Positions 18,407 through 28,855 of a stretch of DNA of 64,000 bases are shown in pieces (positions within the stretch are counted from its first letter, which is position 1; every line of letters begins with the position of its first letter). Source of the DNA: Lysobacteraceae bacterium NML08-0793 (GTDB lineage: Bacteria > Pseudomonadota > Gammaproteobacteria > Xanthomonadales > Xanthomonadaceae); NCBI GenBank assembly GCA_002798275.1, contig NWQR01000002.1, positions 1-64,000 of the forward strand, read 5' to 3'. The notes under the pieces were generated by a model that made no database searches, was not told the DNA's origin, and was given only the letters and a program-made list of their open reading frames with translations. A program made the position numbers and the translations under genes.

Positions 18407-20785
18407 ATGAAGCGTCATTTGCTTGTTTCAGCCATCGTGCTGGCGCTCTCCGCCACCGCGGCACAGGCGCAGGAAAACACCGCGCCGGACAAATCCGTTC
18501 TCGACCAAATCATCATCACCGGCACCCGCGCTTCCGACCGCACGGTGGCCGAATCTTCCGCCCCCATCGACATCATCACCACCGAGGCGCTGCAAGCAAC
18601 CGGCAGCACCGAACTTGCCACGGCGCTGGCACGCGCCTTGCCCTCGCTGAACTTTCCACGCCCGGCACTGACCGACGGCACCAGCGCAGTGCGCCCCGCG
18701 CAATTGCGCGGCCTCTCGCCCGATCAAGTCCTAGTGCTGGTGAACGGCAAGCGCCGCCATACCGCATCGCTGCTCAATCTCAACGGCACCATTGGCCGTG
18801 GCTCGGCGCCGGTGGATCTCAATACCCTGCCGATTTCCGCCATCGACCGCGTGGAAGTGCTGCGTGATGGCGCTTCGGCGCAATATGGCTCCGATGCCAT
18901 CGCCGGCGTGGTCAATGTGGTGCTGAAAAGCGCCGCCCGTGGCGGCAGCGTCAGCTTCACCAATGGCAAGATGAGTGCCGGTGATGGCGAGCAATTCCAG
19001 CTGGCCGGCAATACCGGGGTCAGCCTTGGGGAAAACCGTGGCTTTGCGCATTTTTCCGCACAGGTCGGCACCCAAGAGCGCACCGACCGCGCACGTCCCT
19101 ATGCCGGTGCGCCCAGCCCCAGCCAACCGGCTGTCGGCCAAAAAGCCTTCGTGATTGGCGACCCTGGCGTGAGCTTCGGCGCGGTATCGGTCAATAGTGC
19201 CTTCGACATCAACGACAACTTGACCGTGTACGGCTGGGGCACGGCCAGCCACCGCGACATCACCTCGTATGCGTTTTTCCGCGCGCCCAACAATCCCAGC
19301 CAGAACATCCTGTCGATTTACCCGGATGGCTATCTGCCCACCATCCACAATATTTCCAAGGATCGCGCTGCGGTCATCGGTACACGCGGCGTGTTTGGCA
19401 ATGATTGGGACTGGGATTTCAGCTACAGCTACGGCCATAACCAACTGCTGTTCCACACCCGCAACACCTTGAATGCCAGCCTCGGCGCCAGCTCGCCGCG
19501 CGCGTTCTATGCCGGCATGCTGGAAACCACCCAGAACGTGGCCAATCTGGATTTTCGCAAGGGCATTGAAATCGGGCTGGCCTCGCCACTGAATATCGCT
19601 TTCGGTCTGGAATACCGCTATGACAAGTGGAACCAGTCGCCCGGCGAATATGGCGCCTATGCCCAGCCCGACCTTAGCAAACCCGGTGGCGCGCAGGGCT
19701 TTGCCGGTTTCTCGCCGCAAATCTCCGGCCACTATGACCGTAACAGCCACGCCGCCTATCTGGACGTGGAAGCCGACCTGACCGAAAAATTCAATCTGGG
19801 CGCAGCCGTGCGCTATGAGGACTTCAGCGATTTTGGCGACCGCACCTCCGGCAAGCTCTCGGCACGCTACGAATTTGGCTCAGCGATCGCATTGCGCGGC
19901 ACCCTGGCAACCGGCTTCCGCGCCCCATCCCTGCCGCAGCAGTATTTCCAGACCATCAGCACGCTTTATCTGCCGGGCATCGCAACCCCGTTCGAGGTAC
20001 GCACCTTCCCAGCCTCAAGCCCGGTAGCGCAGGCGTTCGGTGCCGAGCCGCTGAAGCCGGAAACCTCCAAATCCGCAAGTCTCGGATTGGTGCTGCAACC
20101 GGCCAATGGCCTGTACATCACCGTCGATGCCTATCAAATCGATGTCGATGACCGCATCGTGCTGTCCTCCAACCTGACCGGCGCCGGGGTGCGCGCACTG
20201 CTTGAGCGCCAGGGCATTTATGGCGTGAATGGCGGGCGCTACTTCACCAATGCCATCGACACCCGCAGCCGTGGCGTGGACGTAGTGGGCAGCTATCGCT
20301 GGCAGCTTGAAACCAGCACGCTTGACTTCACCTTGGGCTACAACCACAGCAAGACCGAAATCCTGCGCGTAGCAGCAAACCCGCAACAACTGCAAAGCAA
20401 TGGCCTTAGCCTTGAGCGCATCGACCGGGTGGAGCGCGGCCGCATCGAAAAGGGCTTCCCGCACAACAAGCTGCTGCTTTCGGGACAGTGGAGCAATGAC
20501 CAGTGGGAGCTGTCGCTGGCCACGACCCGCTACGGCAGCGTCAGCACCACACCGAACAACCCCACACTTGACCAGACCTACGCAGCCAAGTGGCTGGCCG
20601 ATGTCGCCGTCAGCTACAAATACGGCGGCTGGAAGTTCACCCTGGGCGCAGACAACGTGCTGGACGAATACCCGGACGAGAGCATCTTCGGCAACTCCAC
20701 CAATGGCCAGTTCCCCTACAGCAACCTCTCGCCATTTGGCTTCAACGGTGCCTATGTGTACGCCAAGGTCGGCTTCAAATGGTGA
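18407..20785 (+). CDS. TonB-dependent receptor
   Basis: Outer-membrane active transporter of 792 residues driven by TonB-ExbBD. A signal peptide (MKRHLLVSAIVLALSATAAQA, cut near residue 21) precedes a TonB-box-like LDQIIITGTRA. The plug domain, about 50-170, contains LRGLSPDQVLVLVNGKRRH and the IDRVEVLRDGASAQYGSDAI signature. The rest is a 22-strand-type barrel that ends in the aromatic YVYAKVGFKW expected of BAM substrates. CAGGA lies 6 nt before the ATG. The substrate cannot be read from the sequence; no siderophore or sugar gene is adjacent. Confidence 0.93.
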   Translation: MKRHLLVSAIVLALSATAAQAQENTAPDKSVLDQIIITGTRASDRTVAESSAPIDIITTEALQATGSTELATALARALPSLNFPRPALTDGTSAVRPAQLRGLSPDQVLVLVNGKRRHTASLLNLNGTIGRGSAPVDLNTLPISAIDRVEVLRDGASAQYGSDAIAGVVNVVLKSAARGGSVSFTNGKMSAGDGEQFQLAGNTGVSLGENRGFAHFSAQVGTQERTDRARPYAGAPSPSQPAVGQKAFVIGDPGVSFGAVSVNSAFDINDNLTVYGWGTASHRDITSYAFFRAPNNPSQNILSIYPDGYLPTIHNISKDRAAVIGTRGVFGNDWDWDFSYSYGHNQLLFHTRNTLNASLGASSPRAFYAGMLETTQNVANLDFRKGIEIGLASPLNIAFGLEYRYDKWNQSPGEYGAYAQPDLSKPGGAQGFAGFSPQISGHYDRNSHAAYLDVEADLTEKFNLGAAVRYEDFSDFGDRTSGKLSARYEFGSAIALRGTLATGFRAPSLPQQYFQTISTLYLPGIATPFEVRTFPASSPVAQAFGAEPLKPETSKSASLGLVLQPANGLYITVDAYQIDVDDRIVLSSNLTGAGVRALLERQGIYGVNGGRYFTNAIDTRSRGVDVVGSYRWQLETSTLDFTLGYNHSKTEILRVAANPQQLQSNGLSLERIDRVERGRIEKGFPHNKLLLSGQWSNDQWELSLATTRYGSVSTTPNNPTLDQTYAAKWLADVAVSYKYGGWKFTLGADNVLDEYPDESIFGNSTNGQFPYSNLSPFGFNGAYVYAKVGFKW

Positions 20786-20832
20786 GCGTCTGAAGGCCGT
20801 ACAGCAGCTTTTGCCCGACCCCGCCTGAAAAA

Positions 20833-20859
20833 ACAATGCCCGGCAGTGCCGGGCATTGT
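20833..20859. terminator. Terminator between the TonB receptor and the DUF4870 gene
   Basis: ACAATGCCCGGC pairs with GCCGGGCATTGT around AGT. It lies 47 nt after the receptor stop and 24 nt before the end of the convergent DUF4870 gene. An A-run precedes it, which makes it most efficient on the minus strand. Confidence 0.7.
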
Positions 20860-20883
20860 CGTATTGCGCTTACGCCGCAGCGA

Positions 20884-21240
20884 TCAGCTGATCAGGCGCA
20901 GGGTGAAGGGGTAACGATACTGGAAGCCGTCTTTGGCTTTCATGCCGGCCATGATGCAGAGTACCAAGTTGGCGATAAGCAGCACCGGAATCAGGAAAAG
21001 GCCAATGACGATGAAGCTCAGCAGGCCGCAGACGAAATAGGCAATGATCAGAGTGATCTGGAAGTTCAAAGCCTCTTTGGCATGATCGTTGACAAAGGCT
21101 TTTTCCGGCTTGTCCTTGTTGACCAGCCAGATCACCAGCGCGCCAAGAAATCCGCTGACAATGCCCAGCAAATGCGCCAGCATCGCCAGATTGCGGTCGT
21201 CGGCGGAAACTTCGCCAGACTCAATCGGATAATCACTCAT
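20884..21240 (-). CDS. DUF4870 family membrane protein
   Basis: Protein of 118 residues with four hydrophobic segments. The first half shows the family pattern: LAMLAHLLGIVSGFLGALVIWL then DKPEKAFVNDHAKEALNFQI, the second being the conserved cytoplasmic loop with HAKEALNFQ. The C-terminal half has a long helix pair and ends in the YRYPFTLRLI motif. Function is unknown. The 100-nt gap to pmbA contains no clear terminator, so it may be read through from pmbA. Confidence 0.9.
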   Translation of the reverse strand: MSDYPIESGEVSADDRNLAMLAHLLGIVSGFLGALVIWLVNKDKPEKAFVNDHAKEALNFQITLIIAYFVCGLLSFIVIGLFLIPVLLIANLVLCIMAGMKAKDGFQYRYPFTLRLIS

Positions 21241-21340
21241 GAAAACTGTCCTTTCAAATGGGTTGGTGGGCGCGACTGTAGCGTGAATATCGGATATTCG
21301 CTACCCCAGGCGAAGGCCGCAGCGCGGCGCAACAAGCGGC

Positions 21341-22696
21341 TCAACCGCCTGCCACGGTCATTTTGCCGACCAGCACCGGGCCGATGCGCAGATACGAGCG
21401 GGTATCGAAATCGGCGCCCACGGCCTCGATACTGCCGAACATCTGTCGCAAATTGCCGGCGATGGTGAGGCCATCTACCGGATAGGCGATTTCTCCGTTT
21501 TCCACCATGAAGCCCGCCGCGCCACGCGAATAATCGCCGGTAATCATGTTCACGCCCTGCCCCATCAACTCGGTGACATACAGGGCACGCGACTTGCCAC
21601 GGACGATTTCGGCCAGGTTTTCGGCATTGGCGCTGACATTGACATTGTGGATGCCCCCGGCATTGGCCGTGCTGGCAAGCCCCAGCTTGCGCGCCGAATA
21701 GCTGCCCAGCACATAACGCTGGATGCGGCCCTCCTTGACCAGATGCGAGCGCTGCGTGGCAACGCCCTCGGCATCATAGGCACCCGAGCGAAAACCGCGC
21801 ATCAGGAACGGGTCTTCTTCCAGCCAGAACCAATCCGGGAACAGTGCCTGCCCCAAGCTGTCGCACAGGAAGCTGGCACGCCGATACAACGCGCCCCCGG
21901 AAACGGCCGACAAATAATGTCCAATCAGGCTGCTGGCGACTTCGGCAGAAAAAATCACCGGCATCTCGCCCGTTGCCGGGGTGCGCGGCGCCAACCGCGC
22001 CAGTGTGCGCTCGGCTGCGCGGCGGCCAATCGCCTCGGCATCTTCCAGCCCGTCCAGCGCCAGCGCCATGCTGTACCAGCCATCGCGCTGCATGGCATCG
22101 CCCGTCCCGGCAATCAGCGCGCAGCCCAGGCTGTAATGGCTGCCGCGCTCGCGCCCGACAAAGCCGTGCGAATTGGCGTACACCGACAACGACTGATTGC
22201 TGGCAAACGATGCGCCATCGGAATTGCCGATGCGCAGGTCCTGCGCACGCCCCGCCGCCTCTGCGCGCATCGCAAGGTCGATGGCCGCTTCGGCATCGAC
22301 CTTGGCCGGATGCCAAGTATCGAACTCGCGCAGGTCTTTGGCCATCAACTCGGCATCGGCCAGCCCCGCAGCCGGATCTTCCTCGGTATGCCGGGCAATC
22401 GCGCAAGCCTGCGCCACGGTGGCCGCCAGGCTTTCGGCGCGCACATCGCCAGTACTGGCCGTCCCCTTGCGCTTGCCGAAATACACGGTGATGCCAATCC
22501 CGCGATCGCGCGTGGATTCCACTGTCTCCACCTCGCCCATGCGCACACTGATGGCAAGGCCGCCGGAATCGCTGCAACTGACTTCGGCCTGGCTTGCGCC
22601 CTGTTGTCGAGCCAGCGCAAGCAACTGCCGGGCGGTATCTTCCAGGCGGTCAAGACGGACGATGCTGTCATCATTTACGGGAAAGGCGTGTGTCAT
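21341..22696 (-). CDS. pmbA: TldE/PmbA subunit of the TldD/TldE metalloprotease
   Basis: Non-catalytic partner of TldD; the heterodimer trims unfolded peptides, matures microcin B17 in E. coli and degrades CcdA. The 451-residue protein has the family fold segments ESTRDRGIGITVYFGKRKG near residue 60, the SLGQALFPDWFW segment, RGFRSGAYDAEG and the C-terminal GDYSRGAAGFMVENGEI. It lacks the HEXXXH zinc motif, as expected for the E subunit. It is divergent from darP with a 39-nt gap, and tldD follows darP: the common pmbA-darP-tldD arrangement of this group. Confidence 0.95.
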   Translation of the reverse strand: MTHAFPVNDDSIVRLDRLEDTARQLLALARQQGASQAEVSCSDSGGLAISVRMGEVETVESTRDRGIGITVYFGKRKGTASTGDVRAESLAATVAQACAIARHTEEDPAAGLADAELMAKDLREFDTWHPAKVDAEAAIDLAMRAEAAGRAQDLRIGNSDGASFASNQSLSVYANSHGFVGRERGSHYSLGCALIAGTGDAMQRDGWYSMALALDGLEDAEAIGRRAAERTLARLAPRTPATGEMPVIFSAEVASSLIGHYLSAVSGGALYRRASFLCDSLGQALFPDWFWLEEDPFLMRGFRSGAYDAEGVATQRSHLVKEGRIQRYVLGSYSARKLGLASTANAGGIHNVNVSANAENLAEIVRGKSRALYVTELMGQGVNMITGDYSRGAAGFMVENGEIAYPVDGLTIAGNLRQMFGSIEAVGADFDTRSYLRIGPVLVGKMTVAGG

Positions 22697-22735
22697 GGCT
22701 TATCCTTTAAGGACATTTTTTGAAGAGTCTTCCCA

Positions 22736-23308
22736 ATGCGCGGACGCGATCAGGAAACGGGTGAGTATTTCTCGCCAAGTCGTAGTGAACAACGCCGGGC
22801 GGCACTGGATGTGCTGGCGCTGGCGCATGTTCTGGTGGAAAAAACCCCGACGGAACTTGAAAAACTGCCCATCGACGAGGGGCTGCAAGGGCATGTACTG
22901 GAAGCCAAGCGCATCACTTCGCCGATCGCCCGCAAACGTGCCGTGGCATTTTTGGCCAAGCAAATGCGCAAGCAGGACGAAGAAGTGCTGGAAGCCATCC
23001 GCGATGCGCTGGATGCCAACAGCGAAGGCTCGCGTCGCCAGGTCGCCCTGATGCACCGCGCCGAAAACTGGCGCACTCGGCTTTTGCAGGACGGCGACGA
23101 GGCGCTGGCGGCATTTCTGGCCGAATACCCGGAAGCCGACCGCCAGCGTATTCGGCAACTGGTGCGCAATGCACAGGAAGAAAGCCGCCGCAACAAGCCG
23201 CCGCGCGCTTTCCGCGAGTTGTACCGGCTGGTGCACGAGGCGTTGAATGGCGAGGGCATGGACGCTGCCGGAGAGGATGAGGCTCTGGATGGTGACGAGT
23301 TGGAATGA
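22736..23308 (+). CDS. darP: Ribosome-associated protein DarP (YjgA, DUF615)
   Basis: Dual-action 50S assembly factor: known to bind late pre-50S particles and aid peptidyl transferase centre maturation. The 190-residue protein is helical and charged, with the family landmarks RRAALDVLALAHVLVEKTP, LPIDEGLQGHVLEAKRI and the RQVALMHRAENWRTRLL region. The tail is acidic. There is no good ribosome binding site before the ATG at 22736. It is enclosed between pmbA (divergent) and tldD (convergent). Confidence 0.92.
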   Translation: MRGRDQETGEYFSPSRSEQRRAALDVLALAHVLVEKTPTELEKLPIDEGLQGHVLEAKRITSPIARKRAVAFLAKQMRKQDEEVLEAIRDALDANSEGSRRQVALMHRAENWRTRLLQDGDEALAAFLAEYPEADRQRIRQLVRNAQEESRRNKPPRAFRELYRLVHEALNGEGMDAAGEDEALDGDELE

Positions 23309-23381
23309 TGCTTTTGCTGCTTTTGCATAAGAAGAAGCTGCCACTCATGCTTGAAGCGACCTGAAGGCTTGCAGTAATTCA

Positions 23382-23442
23382 ATGCCGGGATATGCGCCCG
23401 GCAGCGCACCCGCTTTCTTTTAGAACAGGGCGGAAAGTCAAA
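23382..23442 (-). repeat. Truncated copy of the dispersed intergenic repeat (copy C)
   Basis: Read on the minus strand, this starts with the same 22 bases that open copy A (28859-28880, CTTTTGACTTTCCGCCCTG and onward). It then jumps to half of the third hairpin and the complete fourth one (CCCGGC 23397-23402 with GCCGGG 23384-23389). The first two hairpins are missing, which points to an internal deletion. It lies in the 208-nt gap between the ends of darP and tldD. Confidence 0.75.
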
Positions 23443-23516
23443 AGCCCCTCCACCCCGATCCTGTCCGGTGGTCAATAAAACACTAAGGCAGGCAACTGTC
23501 CTGTCGAATCCGGCGC

Positions 23517-24962
23517 TCACGCCTGCGTGCCTCCAACGGTCAGCTCGCTGATTTTCAGCGAGGGCTGCCCCACGCCCACCGGCACCGACTGGCCATCCTT
23601 GCCACATATGCCAACCCCCGCATCCAGCGCTAGGTCATGCCCGATCATGGTGACTTTTTGCATGGTTTCCGGGCCATTGCCAATCAACGTGGCGCCCTTG
23701 ACCGGCGCGGTGATTTTGCCGTCCTCGATCAGATACGCCTCGGTGGCGGAAAAGACATATTTGCCGCTGGTGATATCCACCTGGCCGCCGCCAAAATTAA
23801 CCGCATACAGCCCGCGTTTGACCGAAGCAATCATGTCCTCGGGCGCATCCTGACCGGCCAGCATATAGGTATTGGTCATGCGCGGCATCACCAGATGTGC
23901 ATAGGATTCGCGGCGGCCATTGCCGGTCGGTGCCATGCCCATCAGCCGGGCATTCAGCGTGTCCTGCATATAGCCGGTGAGGATGCCGTCTTCAATCAGG
24001 GGGGTGCACTGGCTGGGCGTGCCTTCATCGTCGATATTCAGCGATCCGCGCCGCCCGGCAAGCGTTGCGTCATCGACGATGGTAACGCCGGGCGAAGCCA
24101 CCCGCTGCCCCATGCGTCCGGCATAGGTACTGGTGCCCTTGCGATTGAAGTCGCCTTCAAGCCCGTGCCCGACCGCTTCATGCAGCAGCACCCCGGTCCA
24201 GCCATTGCCGAGCACCACCGGCATCAGGCCGGCCGGTGCATCCACCGCTTCCAGATTCAAAAGCGCTTGGCGCAGCGCCTGGCGCGCAAAGTTTTCTGGC
24301 TGGTCATTGCCCAGCAGCTCCTGATAGCCATAGCGGCCACCAAAGCCGGCATAGCCAGATTCGCGCCGGCCATTTTGTTCGACAATCACTTGGATGTTCA
24401 TCCGTACCAGCGGGCGCACATCGGCGGCCAACAGACCATCGCTGCGCGCCACCAGCACGGTATCCAGTGCGCCGGACAGGCTCACCATGACTTGTTTCAC
24501 CCGTGGGTCGAGCGCGCGCAGCAGGCCATCCACACGCCGCAATGCTGCCAGCTTGGCCTCATTGGCCAGGCCATCAATCGGGTCTTGCGCCGGATACAGC
24601 GGTATGCGCTGTTGCCCGGAAACCAGCGCCCTGCCCTGACCGGCACCGCCCGCGCGGGCAATTGCACGGGCGCTGTCGGCGGCAGCCAGCAAGGCCGCCC
24701 CATCAATCTCGCCCGAATAGGCAAAGCCGGTTTTTTCACCGCTGATGGCACGCACGCCCACGCCCTGCTCGATGGAATGCGCGCCGTCCTTGATGATGCC
24801 GTCTTCCATCGCCCAGCTTTCCCGTCTGGCATGCTGAAAATACAAATCGCCAAAATCCGCGCCACTTGCCAGAAGCCGGGAAAACGCGCGGGACAGGTCA
24901 TCCACAGACAACCCCGCCGGGGCGAGCAAACGGGACTGGGCAAGACTCAAGGCTTGGTTCAT
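23517..24962 (-). CDS. tldD: TldD catalytic subunit of the TldD/TldE metalloprotease
   Basis: Zinc peptidase subunit of 481 residues. The zinc motif [11 protein letters not shown] runs 261-271 (His261, Glu262, His266) and a Cys at 453 in [11 protein letters not shown] is the likely third ligand; all needed residues are present. Other family segments are [17 protein letters not shown] near 197 and [12 protein letters not shown] in the C-terminal half. CGGAG lies upstream of the ATG. It follows yhdP on the same strand with a 42-nt gap, so the two are probably one operon. Partner PmbA is encoded 2.3 kb away. Confidence 0.96.
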   Translation of the reverse strand: MNQALSLAQSRLLAPAGLSVDDLSRAFSRLLASGADFGDLYFQHARRESWAMEDGIIKDGAHSIEQGVGVRAISGEKTGFAYSGEIDGAALLAAADSARAIARAGGAGQGRALVSGQQRIPLYPAQDPIDGLANEAKLAALRRVDGLLRALDPRVKQVMVSLSGALDTVLVARSDGLLAADVRPLVRMNIQVIVEQNGRRESGYAGFGGRYGYQELLGNDQPENFARQALRQALLNLEAVDAPAGLMPVVLGNGWTGVLLHEAVGHGLEGDFNRKGTSTYAGRMGQRVASPGVTIVDDATLAGRRGSLNIDDEGTPSQCTPLIEDGILTGYMQDTLNARLMGMAPTGNGRRESYAHLVMPRMTNTYMLAGQDAPEDMIASVKRGLYAVNFGGGQVDITSGKYVFSATEAYLIEDGKITAPVKGATLIGNGPETMQKVTMIGHDLALDAGVGICGKDGQSVPVGVGQPSLKISELTVGGTQA

Positions 24963-25004
24963 GAAGCAAAACTCCGTGCAGGGTGCAGGACGAAAGAGGG
25001 GATT

Positions 25005-28000
25005 TTAAGCATCTGGCTGAAGCGGCGGATTGTCCGCTGCGCGGTTTTTTTCCGCCGTCTGGGCTTTGCCTTGCACCTGGACTTTCGGTGCCTCCCAGGA
25101 GCCGGTAACGCGATAGGTTTTGGCGCCGACTTCGCTCAAGGGCTTTTTCAGCACCACATTGGCCACCGCGCCCACTGCCGCGCCCACCGGGCCTGCGGCA
25201 ATCGCGCCGACCGCAGGCAGCAGGTTGCCGGTACGCGGTTTGACTTCGATGGTTTGGTCAAACTGCCGGGCGGCCAGATCCGTGCTGCCGGTGATTTCAA
25301 TCCGTGCGGCCGGGCCTTCGATGTAAAGGTTTTCTGCGCGCGCCTGCGCCCTGGCAAATTGCACCTTGCCCTCGATCCGGTCAAAGGCAAAACCCTTGTC
25401 GAAGAAGTCGCGAAAATCCAGGGTCAGGCGCTGCGGCAGGCGCGCCACGCTCAACAGTCCAAGCAGCCGCCCGGCTCCTGGCTCAAGCTCAACCAGTTGC
25501 CCGTTCTTGATCTGTGCACTGATTTCGCCGTGCACCGTGGCCGGCGCAAAATCTGCCGGCGCGCCCGGCCAGGCCAAGGCAAAGTCAATTCGCCCGGTGC
25601 CATTTTTCATCCGCCCCGGCAGGCCAAACACGGCAAAAAGCTCACCAAAATCATCGCTTTGCAACTGACCGGAAAATGCGCTCCGCGCCTGTTCGCCGCG
25701 CCCCAGCCAACTGCCTGTCAACTGCATCTGCTGCCCGGTGCGTTCGATATTGAGTGATTCCACCCGCATTCCAGCGGCCACCGGCCGGGTCTGCAAGCGC
25801 AGCTCGCCAAGCGGGTTGGACTGGATACGCAAATCGTCCACCCGGATCGCCAGCGGCGGGATTTTTGCCGGGTCGATCTGCATCGCCTGCGCTGGCGGCG
25901 AGGCGGCTGCCGGGCGGTCGGCACCCGCAGCGCCCCAATGCAGACGCGCAAAACGCCCCTGCAATGCCGCGCCATCTTCATGCGGCACGGTCAGGCTACC
26001 GGCCAGTTGCGCGCCATCGACCATCACTCGGGTGGCCTTCGGTTGCGCCTGCACTTGCACACGGGTATCGGCAAAATGTTGGCCGAAAAGCTGCAACTGC
26101 CCGGCGCGCACGTCCACCCGTACCGGGTCGATACCGCTGCCGCTATCGGCTCCGGCAATCAGCCCCGCCCAGCCTAGGGCATCCACATCTGCGGCACGGC
26201 CATTGACCAGCAGCCCCTGCCGTGGCGCAGCACCATCGGCCTTGTGGCTACCCAGGGTTGCGCGAATGCCGACCTCATCACCACGGCTGCGCGCCACCAC
26301 GCCAAGACGCTCACCCAGCGCCACTTCCACTTCGCCATCCTCCAGCGGCATCGGCAGGCGCACCGTCAGCGGCATGGCCTGTGCTGCCGGTTTTTGCAGT
26401 GGCTCGGGCAGGTTGAGATGGGTGCCCTGCAAATTGCTTTGCAGCACGACTTGGCTCGGCACGGCGCTGGCCGCATCACTGCCGGCAGGCAGGGCAACGG
26501 CGATATGCCAGTCTGATTCGCCGCGCAGATAGGGCTTTAGCCATTCTAGTTGCGGCGCATGTGCCAGCAGGTTGGCGGCACTCAAGCGACCACGCAGACT
26601 GGCCTCAAACACATGCGCATCACGCTCCACATGCGTGCTGCCCGCGCGCAATGCCAAATGACCACGATGACCTTCATGCAGAACTTCAAGATGCTCGGCA
26701 TGAAAGCCGTTCTGGTCGTAACGAGCCTCGCCGCGCACCTTAGAAAAGACAAGATTCAGCTCGCGCTCGCCCAGCATCGCGTCATCGAGGTGGACATCAC
26801 CTTCGATACGGGTGGGCGGGCCACCCTCATAAAGCGGCTGCCGGAGTGCAAACGTAGCTGCGGCCTTGCCGCGCGCCTCCACCCGCGCCAGGGTATCGGC
26901 CAGGGTCTGGTTCAAGGGGCTTTGCCGCAGCACGCTCAAGAAATCTGCCGCATCGCCCTGACCCCGTGCGTCGATTTCCAGTGTGCCCCCGGCAAACTGC
27001 GCAATCCGGGCGCTGATGTTTTCCACCTGCACGCCGCCCAGTACGCCACTGCCTTCGACCGTCATACCATCGGCAATGAAGCTGGCCTTGAGCCTGCCGT
27101 TTTCAATCGGCGGCCAATCCTGCTGGAAGCGCAACCGGGCATTTTCAATATCGGCCAGCGCCTCGAACCGGCCATTGTGGCGGTCGAACGGCCAGTCGTC
27201 CAAGTCACCGCTGACAATCGCACGGGCGTTTTTCACCTGCCCGCCGACCAGCGCCATGTTCAGCCAGTCCACCGCCTCGCGCGGCATCAGATAATGAATC
27301 CAGAACTTGCGCGCCACCGGCACTTGGGCATCTCCGATATCGGCAGCGATATCAATCCACGGCAGGCTGCCATCGTTCTGGAACCACATCCCGCCACGCG
27401 CCCTGGCGCGATAGCCCGCCCCTTGTATGTCCAGATGCCCGGTGCCAAAGCGCAATCCTGCGCCTTCACGCCACAGCGCCACCGTGCCATGTGCGCTGAT
27501 CGGATGTTTCACGCCAAAGCCGCGCGGCCAGTCGAACACCATCGGCGCATCGGCATCCAGCGTCAGCATCAGGCCATCGGCATCGCCCCGGATTTGCCCC
27601 CCCATGCCGGACAGCCCCGGCGCATCGGCTACCGACAGAAAGCCCAGCCCCTCGGCATCCGCTTCCAGCCAGTCCAGCCGCCCCCCCTGCCCGTGCGCCT
27701 TGAGATTGCGCAGCGCGCCCTGCGGCCTTGCTCGCCCCAGCCAATGGCGCAGCGGCGCGGCAAGCGAATCGCTCAAACCGGCTACATCCAGCAGCGCATC
27801 CAGCGGCAGATGCGGCGCGGCCATCTGCCATTGCCCCTGCTTTTGCTCGGCAACGATGCCATCTAGTTGCAGCACCCGCTGCGCTTGTTGCACCTGCAGC
27901 TGCGGCAAATGAAAACGCCAGTCATCACCGTTGCGCGAAAAATGCAGGCGCTGTTTCAACTGCGCGAACCGCACTTCATGCAGGCCGCCGGGCAGCGGGC

Positions 28001-28835
28001 TTTGTGCAGCCAGCCGGACATCCTGCAACTGCGCCACGCTCTTGACCGCCACCACCTGATGATTGGCAAGCGCAAGCCAAGCCTGCAATTTGCCCTGCCC
28101 GCCCTGCAAGGCCACGCCCTGCCAGACCAGCCACTGCGACCAGCTGGCCAAATCCAGCTTGCGGGCGGCCACATAAAGCTGGCCGTCGCCAGTTTCGCGG
28201 TCAAAGTCCAGGCTGCCATCGACCGGCGTTTGCGCGCCCTCCGGCCAAGCACGCAACCCCGCCCGCAGGCGTTTTTGTCGCGCCTGAAGGCGCAAGTCCA
28301 CACGCGGCAGCTCAAGCGCGTCAGTCCCGCCTTGCGGCAAAATGCGTAGCCGTCCGCGCGACACCTGCACTTCACCCAGTGCCTGCAAATCGTCCAGCGG
28401 ATCGCCCTGGGTTTGTCTTTCGCCAGGCAAGCCATGCACCTGCCAGCGGCCATCCGCAGCTTGTTCTAGGGTCAATTCCAGGCCGTGCAGGCGCAGCTCG
28501 GTAAAACGTCGTCCCGGCAGCCAGCCGCCATAGACCGCCAGCATCAATTCGGCCTGCTCGATGCCAAGCGCATGCTCGGCACTGCCAATATGCAGCCCAC
28601 GCATCCGCAGCAAGGGGCCACGCCGCGTCCAGTCCGCCTGCAAGCTAGAAAAGCGCACCGGCTGCCCGGCCTTTTGCGCCAGCCATGTCTCGACCCGCGC
28701 AGGATTGGCTTCCAGCCAGCGCAGGCTTTGCTGCGCCGCCAGATAGGCCAGCACCAACAGCAGCACCAGTACCGCAAAGCCGTACCAGAGCGATTTGCCT
28801 GCAAGGCGGAAACTGCGCCGCAGCATCTCAGGCAT
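25005..28835 (-). CDS. yhdP: YhdP family AsmA-like protein (TIGR02099)
   Basis: Large envelope protein of 1276 residues, close to the size of E. coli YhdP. One N-terminal membrane helix (LWYGFAVLVLLLVLAYLAA, about 16-34) anchors a periplasmic body made of repeated beta strands; the C-terminal part has the AsmA-like YDQ/ITGSTDLAARQFDQ segment. YhdP, TamB and YdbH are known to move phospholipids from the inner to the outer membrane as long hydrophobic grooves. It is followed by tldD and preceded, across the repeat at 28.9 kb, by rng. Confidence 0.9.
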   Translation of the reverse strand: MPEMLRRSFRLAGKSLWYGFAVLVLLLVLAYLAAQQSLRWLEANPARVETWLAQKAGQPVRFSSLQADWTRRGPLLRMRGLHIGSAEHALGIEQAELMLAVYGGWLPGRRFTELRLHGLELTLEQAADGRWQVHGLPGERQTQGDPLDDLQALGEVQVSRGRLRILPQGGTDALELPRVDLRLQARQKRLRAGLRAWPEGAQTPVDGSLDFDRETGDGQLYVAARKLDLASWSQWLVWQGVALQGGQGKLQAWLALANHQVVAVKSVAQLQDVRLAAQSPLPGGLHEVRFAQLKQRLHFSRNGDDWRFHLPQLQVQQAQRVLQLDGIVAEQKQGQWQMAAPHLPLDALLDVAGLSDSLAAPLRHWLGRARPQGALRNLKAHGQGGRLDWLEADAEGLGFLSVADAPGLSGMGGQIRGDADGLMLTLDADAPMVFDWPRGFGVKHPISAHGTVALWREGAGLRFGTGHLDIQGAGYRARARGGMWFQNDGSLPWIDIAADIGDAQVPVARKFWIHYLMPREAVDWLNMALVGGQVKNARAIVSGDLDDWPFDRHNGRFEALADIENARLRFQQDWPPIENGRLKASFIADGMTVEGSGVLGGVQVENISARIAQFAGGTLEIDARGQGDAADFLSVLRQSPLNQTLADTLARVEARGKAAATFALRQPLYEGGPPTRIEGDVHLDDAMLGERELNLVFSKVRGEARYDQNGFHAEHLEVLHEGHRGHLALRAGSTHVERDAHVFEASLRGRLSAANLLAHAPQLEWLKPYLRGESDWHIAVALPAGSDAASAVPSQVVLQSNLQGTHLNLPEPLQKPAAQAMPLTVRLPMPLEDGEVEVALGERLGVVARSRGDEVGIRATLGSHKADGAAPRQGLLVNGRAADVDALGWAGLIAGADSGSGIDPVRVDVRAGQLQLFGQHFADTRVQVQAQPKATRVMVDGAQLAGSLTVPHEDGAALQGRFARLHWGAAGADRPAAASPPAQAMQIDPAKIPPLAIRVDDLRIQSNPLGELRLQTRPVAAGMRVESLNIERTGQQMQLTGSWLGRGEQARSAFSGQLQSDDFGELFAVFGLPGRMKNGTGRIDFALAWPGAPADFAPATVHGEISAQIKNGQLVELEPGAGRLLGLLSVARLPQRLTLDFRDFFDKGFAFDRIEGKVQFARAQARAENLYIEGPAARIEITGSTDLAARQFDQTIEVKPRTGNLLPAVGAIAAGPVGAAVGAVANVVLKKPLSEVGAKTYRVTGSWEAPKVQVQGKAQTAEKNRAADNPPLQPDA

Positions 28836-28855
28836 CAGCCGGCACTCCTGAGTGC

